Of a stretch of DNA of 64,000 bases, positions 60,442 through 64,000 are shown piece after piece. The translations under genes and the position numbers were made by a program. Source of the stretch: Prevotella aff. ruminicola Tc2-24 (GTDB lineage: Bacteria > Bacteroidota > Bacteroidia > Bacteroidales > Bacteroidaceae). Under the pieces are notes generated by a model, which saw nothing but the letters and a program-made list of their open reading frames with translations, searched no databases and was not told the origin of the DNA. The DNA is taken from assembly GCF_900110895.1 (NCBI RefSeq), contig NZ_FOIQ01000001.1, forward strand, positions 944,585 to 1,008,584. Direction: 5' to 3'. Numbering within the stretch: position 1 is the first letter of the stretch; each line of letters starts with the position of its first letter.

Positions 60442-61391
60442 ATTGTCGTCTCTATCTGATAGTCGTTACGACCACTTGACGAGCGACTGATCAAATCACC
60501 CAAGAAGCCTGTCAGGAACAACTGGGTACCGATGATCATCATCGTCAGGGCTATATAGAAATAAGGAGAGTCTGTCACCAGACGCTGCGGAATATGATTG
60601 GCCAAGCACCACAGTTTGTCGGCACCAATCAAGAAGGCAGCCAGGAAACCGATAAAGAACATGATCGTTCCCAAGAAACCAAACACGTGCATCGGCTTCT
60701 TACCGAAGGTACTCAAGAACCAGAGAGTCAGCAGATCCAGATAACCATTGACGAAGCGATTCAGTCCCATGAACTTCGACGAACCGTATTTCCGAGCCTG
60801 ATGTTGTACCACCTTCTCACCGATCTTGCTGAAACCCGCATTCTTTGCCAGATAAGGAATATATCGATGCATCTCACCGTACACCTCAATATTCTTCACG
60901 ACAGCCTGACGATAAGCCTTCAGCCCGCAATTGAAGTCATGCAGATTCTTGATACCACTTATCTTCCTGGCAGTCGCGTTAAAGAGCTTAGTAGGCAAGG
61001 TCTTTGAGATTGGGTCATAACGTTTCTGTTTATAACCACTCACCAGATCGTAGCCCTCCTCCTTAATCATACGATAGAGTTCCGGAATCTCGTCGGGTGA
61101 ATCCTGCAAGTCTGCATCCATGGTAATCACCACATCCCCCTGCGCCTGTTCGAAACCACAGTACAGAGCAGGGCTCTTACCATAATTTCTGCGGAACTTG
61201 ATGCCCCTTACATGCTCAGACGTCTTACTCAGGTCTGTAATCACCTGCCACGACTCATCCGTAGAGCCATCGTTCACAAAGATCACCTCATACGTATACC
61301 CGTTCGCGTTCATCACACGATCAATCCATGCATACAACTCAGGCAGCGACTCCGCCTCATTATAAAGAGGTATAACAACTGATATATCCAT
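60438..61391 (-). CDS. GT2 glycosyltransferase, dolichol/undecaprenol-phosphate-sugar synthase type
   Basis: This 317-residue protein has a GT2 domain (VVIPLYNEAESLPELYAWID, nucleotide-sugar motif TMDADLQDSPDEIPEL) and two C-terminal membrane helices (MHVFGFLGTIMFFIGFLAA, YIALTMMIIGTQLFLTGFL). This matches the DPMS-like family that links a sugar to a polyprenyl phosphate. The partner DUF4199 gene lies 20 nt upstream (61411-61947), a pair common in Bacteroidota. The sugar and acceptor cannot be told from sequence. Confidence 0.92.
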   Translation of the reverse strand: MDISVVIPLYNEAESLPELYAWIDRVMNANGYTYEVIFVNDGSTDESWQVITDLSKTSEHVRGIKFRRNYGKSPALYCGFEQAQGDVVITMDADLQDSPDEIPELYRMIKEEGYDLVSGYKQKRYDPISKTLPTKLFNATARKISGIKNLHDFNCGLKAYRQAVVKNIEVYGEMHRYIPYLAKNAGFSKIGEKVVQHQARKYGSSKFMGLNRFVNGYLDLLTLWFLSTFGKKPMHVFGFLGTIMFFIGFLAAFLIGADKLWCLANHIPQRLVTDSPYFYIALTMMIIGTQLFLTGFLGDLISRSSSGRNDYQIETTI

Positions 61392-61410
61392 TCTTCTGTT
61401 TCTTTATAAT

Positions 61411-61947
61411 CTATTTCGGGGCTACATTTCGCTGCATCACCAGACTAATGGGAATGCCGAAGATGAAACCCAAGATAATATTTATCGTCAAAAAATTCAA
61501 TGCATGATCTATAGGTCGGACTGCAGCCATCTGTGAAAGACTCTCGTCGATCATCTGCGTCATACCATATTGCTGCACCAACATGCGTCCTTCATCCGAC
61601 GACAGCATCTTCGAAAGAGAACTCAGCACATAGCCGTGGTCCATATAGGCGAAATACAAGAACTGCAATACCGCCAGAAGCACCGCTCCATAGAAGAAAA
61701 CGAAGATGGTATAGGCATAGCTCCGACGAAAGGAGATAATACCCTCCCTACCCTCATCGCGGAATTTACGGAGACGACCGGCCACAAAGAAAGGTGTCAT
61801 CACAGCCAGCACGATGGCAAGCATCGCCATCATCTGGTTAGTGAGACCATATACATAACTGGCAAAACTGGCAGTCCACAAAAGGAACAGGAAGAAGCCA
61901 TCCTGTCTAGCATATGCCTTTAATTGCTTATATTCTAATGGAGTCAT
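61411..61947 (-). CDS. DUF4199 membrane protein
   Basis: ATG at 61947 (MTPLEYKQLKAYARQDGFF) is preferred to an upstream start that would run through the promoter region. The 178-residue protein has four membrane helices (FLFLLWTASFASYVYGLTN, MMAMLAIVLAVMTPFFVAG, YAYTIFVFFYGAVLLAVLQF, FLTINIILGFIFGIPISLV) with the charged LRKFRDEGREGIISF loop typical of DUF4199. It is the first gene of the six-gene cluster on the minus strand. Confidence 0.88.
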   Translation of the reverse strand: MTPLEYKQLKAYARQDGFFLFLLWTASFASYVYGLTNQMMAMLAIVLAVMTPFFVAGRLRKFRDEGREGIISFRRSYAYTIFVFFYGAVLLAVLQFLYFAYMDHGYVLSSLSKMLSSDEGRMLVQQYGMTQMIDESLSQMAAVRPIDHALNFLTINIILGFIFGIPISLVMQRNVAPK

Positions 61948-61971
61948 TTTAACATATAAACGTTCAAGATG

Positions 61972-61979
61972 CAAAATTA
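61972..61979 (-). promoter_or_regulatory. Promoter -7 box of the DUF4199-GT2 operon
   Basis: TAATTTTG on the minus strand followed by CATC, 25 nt before the start. The -33 element is weak. Confidence 0.6.
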
Positions 61980-62075
61980 AGCATTTTCCCACATATAACG
62001 AGTTCACAGCCTCAAAAAATCGTTAAATTGATACATTTTCTTATTTCCGAATTCTTATTTCTGAATTTTAATATG

Positions 62076-62083
62076 TACCTTTG
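62076..62083 (+). promoter_or_regulatory. Promoter -7 box of the SRP RNA
   Basis: TACCTTTG followed by CAGCCGC, a few bases before the RNA. Confidence 0.65.
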
Positions 62084-62089
62084 CAGCCG

Positions 62090-62190
62090 CTAAACGGGCA
62101 GTCCTGTACGGCCAGCTCCCTTTGAATCCCCCAGGGTGGGAACGCAGCAAGGGTATTAGGTTGTAGCGGCGCGATGCAGGTAGCTGCCCA
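62090..62190 (+). ncRNA. ffs: Small signal recognition particle RNA (4.5S-type)
   Basis: The conserved Ffh-binding motif is visible: CCAGGGTGGGAACGCAGCAA (about 62130-62150). The outer GGGCAG...CTGCCC helix (about 62096-62101 with 62184-62189) fits a short SRP RNA of about 95-100 nt. It is followed 4 nt later by tRNA-Thr on the same strand with no terminator between, so the two are probably one precursor, matured by RNase P at the tRNA 5' end. Confidence 0.9.
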
Positions 62191-62193
62191 CCC

Positions 62194-62267
62194 GCCTCTT
62201 TAGCTCAGTTGGCCAGAGCACGTGATTTGTAATCTCGGGGTCGTTGGTTCGAATCCGACAAGAGGCT
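62194..62267 (+). tRNA. tRNA-Thr (anticodon UGU)
   Basis: The acceptor stem is GCCTCTT/AAGAGGC, the D arm holds TTAGCTCAGTTGGCCAGAGC, the anticodon loop region is GATTTGTAATC (UGU), and the T arm holds GGTTCGAATCC. CCA is not encoded. A terminator follows at 62277-62306. Confidence 0.96.
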
Positions 62268-62276
62268 CAAAACAGC

Positions 62277-62306
62277 AAAGGATTGGTTGAACCAATCCTT
62301 TTTTTA
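62277..62306 (+). terminator. Terminator of the SRP RNA-tRNA-Thr transcript
   Basis: AAGGATTGGTT/AACCAATCCTT arms with a 1-nt spacer, followed by seven T residues. Confidence 0.9.
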
Positions 62307-62355
62307 TGTATCCTTACTACAAAAGCCCTAACCTTACACCTTAATATAACAAGTA

Positions 62356-63153
62356 TTATTTCAGCATCTGGGAGATGTGGGTATTGAGAATGTGGAAGGA
62401 GGGGTCGACCATCGCACCATGATCATGGCCATCGATCTCATAGAGATAGGTGTGCTGGTGACCGGCGAGCTTCATCATGCGAGCCAGATATTGATTCTCA
62501 TCATAACGGCCGTAAAGTTCTTTTTCTCGGTCTCCACAGATCAGTACCAGTGGTGGACAGTCAGGGCGTACCCAGTAAAGCGGTGCATATTCATCAATGG
62601 TGGCCTGCAACGGAGGAATACCCTGCATCTTCCGGACATTATAATGTGTAATAGCCTGTCCACTGAACGGCACATACATCCACACGCTGTCAGCATCTAT
62701 GTCGTAATTCTTCAACCATACCTTATTCAGACAGAGCATCATGGCCAAATAACCGCCTGCGGAATGACCCGTCACAACAATCTTACGCGGGTCACCACCA
62801 AATTCCTTCGCATGACGGAACACCCAGGCAACAGCTTCTGCGGCATCATCAATGGTCTTGTCGACTGTGACATTAGGCAACAAACGATAGTTAGCACCTA
62901 CCACAACATAACCCATATCCTTTAACTTCTGGGGAATCTCTTTCTGTCCGGCCTCCAAGCCTCCGCCGTGAAACCAGACAACGACAGGACAGTCCTTCAG
63001 ATTAGTCGGATAATACACATCCAACTTCAGGCGTTCTTGAGCATAGGAGTCTGTCTTTATCGTATAGTTGATATCATTCACTGTTTTATACGTCTGAGCG
63101 CACGTCAGCGTAATAGACATCAGGGCCATCACTACAATTGCCATCCTTTTCAT
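62356..63153 (-). CDS. Secreted alpha/beta-hydrolase esterase (BD-FAE/HSL-like)
   Basis: ATG at 63153 gives a clean signal peptide (MKRMAIVVMALMSITLTCAQ); an upstream Met at 63180 would place a charged segment before it. The 265-residue protein has the oxyanion-hole HGGG, nucleophile GHSAGGYLAMML and catalytic His in DGHDHGAM, which fits a carboxylesterase of the HSL/BD-FAE kind. Such enzymes in this group often deacylate plant glycans. It stands alone near the rRNA operon. Confidence 0.88.
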   Translation of the reverse strand: MKRMAIVVMALMSITLTCAQTYKTVNDINYTIKTDSYAQERLKLDVYYPTNLKDCPVVVWFHGGGLEAGQKEIPQKLKDMGYVVVGANYRLLPNVTVDKTIDDAAEAVAWVFRHAKEFGGDPRKIVVTGHSAGGYLAMMLCLNKVWLKNYDIDADSVWMYVPFSGQAITHYNVRKMQGIPPLQATIDEYAPLYWVRPDCPPLVLICGDREKELYGRYDENQYLARMMKLAGHQHTYLYEIDGHDHGAMVDPSFHILNTHISQMLK

Positions 63154-63271
63154 ACGTTCACTATTTTGTGTTAGATGCAAATATAAGAAAAATAGGACTT
63201 CGGGAGAAACTTTTTTGATTTATTTAATGAGAGATAAAGTTTATTGGCATCATTAGGGGGGCGATCTAAGG

Positions 63272-63412
63272 GTGAAAGAGATAGGGTTTACGAGTGAAAG
63301 GGATAGCACTTAACAGAGAAAGAGATAATCCCTATAGGGGTATAAACCCTATCTCTTTCACTCATAAAGATTATCTCTTTCAGTCATAGACCCTATCTCT
63401 TTGAGGGTAAGA
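63272..63412. repeat. Symmetric GAAAGAGATA repeat array
   Basis: Three units of the GAAAGAGATA type read rightward (63275, 63297, 63318) and three read as its complement (to 63361, 63383 and 63403). The outer 19-bp arms 63272-63290 and 63343-63361 are perfect inverted repeats. Confidence 0.88.
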
Positions 63413-63489
63413 TCGGCGGATTCTTTATCGATAACGCAACAAATTGATTTGCAATTAGTTACAACTAAGTCGTTTCTTGCATTCTTTGT

Positions 63490-63598
63490 CCCTTCGACAG
63501 GCTCAGGGACCGTGAAGGATGGACTCAGGGACTGTGGAAGAGGATGGGCCTGTGAGTGCTGAGCGGTCCCTGAGCTTGTCGAAGGGTCTGTCGAAGCA
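63490..63598. repeat. REP-like palindromes upstream of the rRNA terminator
   Basis: Arms 63490-63511 and 63565-63586 are inverted repeats with one mismatch in 22 bp. Shorter copies follow (ACTCAGGGAC near 63523; CTGTCGAAGCAC at 63587-63598). Same family as the repeat within tamB (27274-27320). Confidence 0.88.
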
Positions 63599-63617
63599 CA
63601 GGACCGTGGAAAACGAA

Positions 63618-63649
63618 GAAGCCCCGGGGCATTGCTGTTCCAGGGCTTC
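63618..63649 (-). terminator. rRNA operon terminator
   Basis: GAAGCCC/GGGCTTC arms about 16 nt after the 5S 3' end; on the minus strand the hairpin runs into TTCGTTTTCC. Confidence 0.7.
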
Positions 63650-63664
63650 GTCTAAGAAAAAAAG

Positions 63665-63774
<110 letters not shown>

Positions 63775-63919
63775 TAAATCACTTCATTGGACAACGACCG
63801 TCTCCATCTCAGGAGGAACGGACACTTGCCAACGTATGGGTGACTATCTCCACACAAGACCGAAGCCAAAGGCTCCGCTGACTGATGAATTTCTCTCTCT
63901 TCAGCATACAACTGAAAGT

Positions 63920-64000
63920 ACCGCCTCGCGGCGAAAGATCTCGGGCAATTAGTAGCGCTCGGCTTTGACGTCACCGTCTTTACACCTGCGCCCTATCAAC
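63920..64000 (-). rRNA. rrl: 23S ribosomal RNA, 3' end (runs off the window)
   Basis: The sequence GGGCAATTAGTAGC and ACACCTGCGCCCTATCAAC (shown on the plus strand) is the complement of the 23S 3' region. The 3' boundary is approximate; the 23S-5S spacer is about 63775-63920. The rest of the gene and the 16S gene lie to the right. Confidence 0.88.

Larger units (their letters stand above)
63154..63617. other. Gene-free region with palindromic repeat arrays
   Basis: No credible gene on either strand. It contains the GAAAGAGATA array (63272-63412) and REP-like palindromes (63490-63598), listed separately. Confidence 0.75.

Overview
The window looks like chromosome from a Bacteroidota member, most likely Prevotella or a close relative. 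Three things support this. Promoters match the Bacteroidota form (TTTG, 19-21 nt, TAnnTTTG) and usually sit without a Shine-Dalgarno sequence. The gene families are typical of the group: DUF4827, DUF6048/DUF6452, DUF4199, VTC/DUF4956/DUF2490, lipoprotein TamL and an IntDOT-like integrase. Putative type IX-style C-terminal tails and SPII lipoproteins fit too. The genus is inferred from gene content, not from a database match.

Bases 1 to about 13,850 are an integrated mobile element, visibly AT-richer than the rest. Its right end has a tyrosine integrase (12482-13633) next to the 3' end of a tRNA-Ser(UGA) gene, with a small HTH protein, a winged-helix-like protein, a candidate oriT, a MobC-like protein, a MOBP-type relaxase and a coiled-coil membrane protein, all on the minus strand. 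The plus strand carries cargo. A tight gene cluster (1-7245) encodes a methyltransferase cut by the window edge, a minimal SF1 helicase, an 815-residue protein I do not recognise, a DUF1848 radical-SAM-like protein and an HExxH protein. RhuM and XRE proteins follow. This cluster is the best candidate for an undescribed (possibly defence) system. The left end of the element is outside the window.

13,860 to about 22,560 is core chromosome: tRNA-Ser, mutS2 behind tandemly duplicated promoters, a lytic transglycosylase, initiator tRNA-Met beside a tRNA-derived hairpin-rich remnant, TetR, fabG, an RluA-type pseudouridine synthase, a His-rich secreted protein, a short FNT channel, then about 1.1 kb of repeat-rich intergenic DNA.

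22,559-39,651 runs tamB-tamL, a sugar nucleotidyltransferase, a DHH phosphoesterase, DUF4827, a GlmM-like mutase, a SulP transporter (minus), an Ala-rich lipoprotein, a beta-helix carbohydrate-binding protein and a DsbD-like protein. 39,706-49,961 holds an M13 peptidase, the exoA-VTC-DUF4956-DUF2490 operon (minus), a CE15-type esterase and a heterodimeric ABC exporter.

50,043-63,153 holds ribH and a TPR protein, recF-dciA(DUF721), the operon M3 peptidase-dCMP deaminase-S41 protease-MTHFS, the operon DUF4199-GT2-DUF6452-DUF6048-ApbE-Crp, an SRP RNA joined to tRNA-Thr, and a secreted esterase. The window ends in palindromic repeat arrays, 5S rRNA and the 3' end of 23S rRNA, with the rRNA operon reading leftward.
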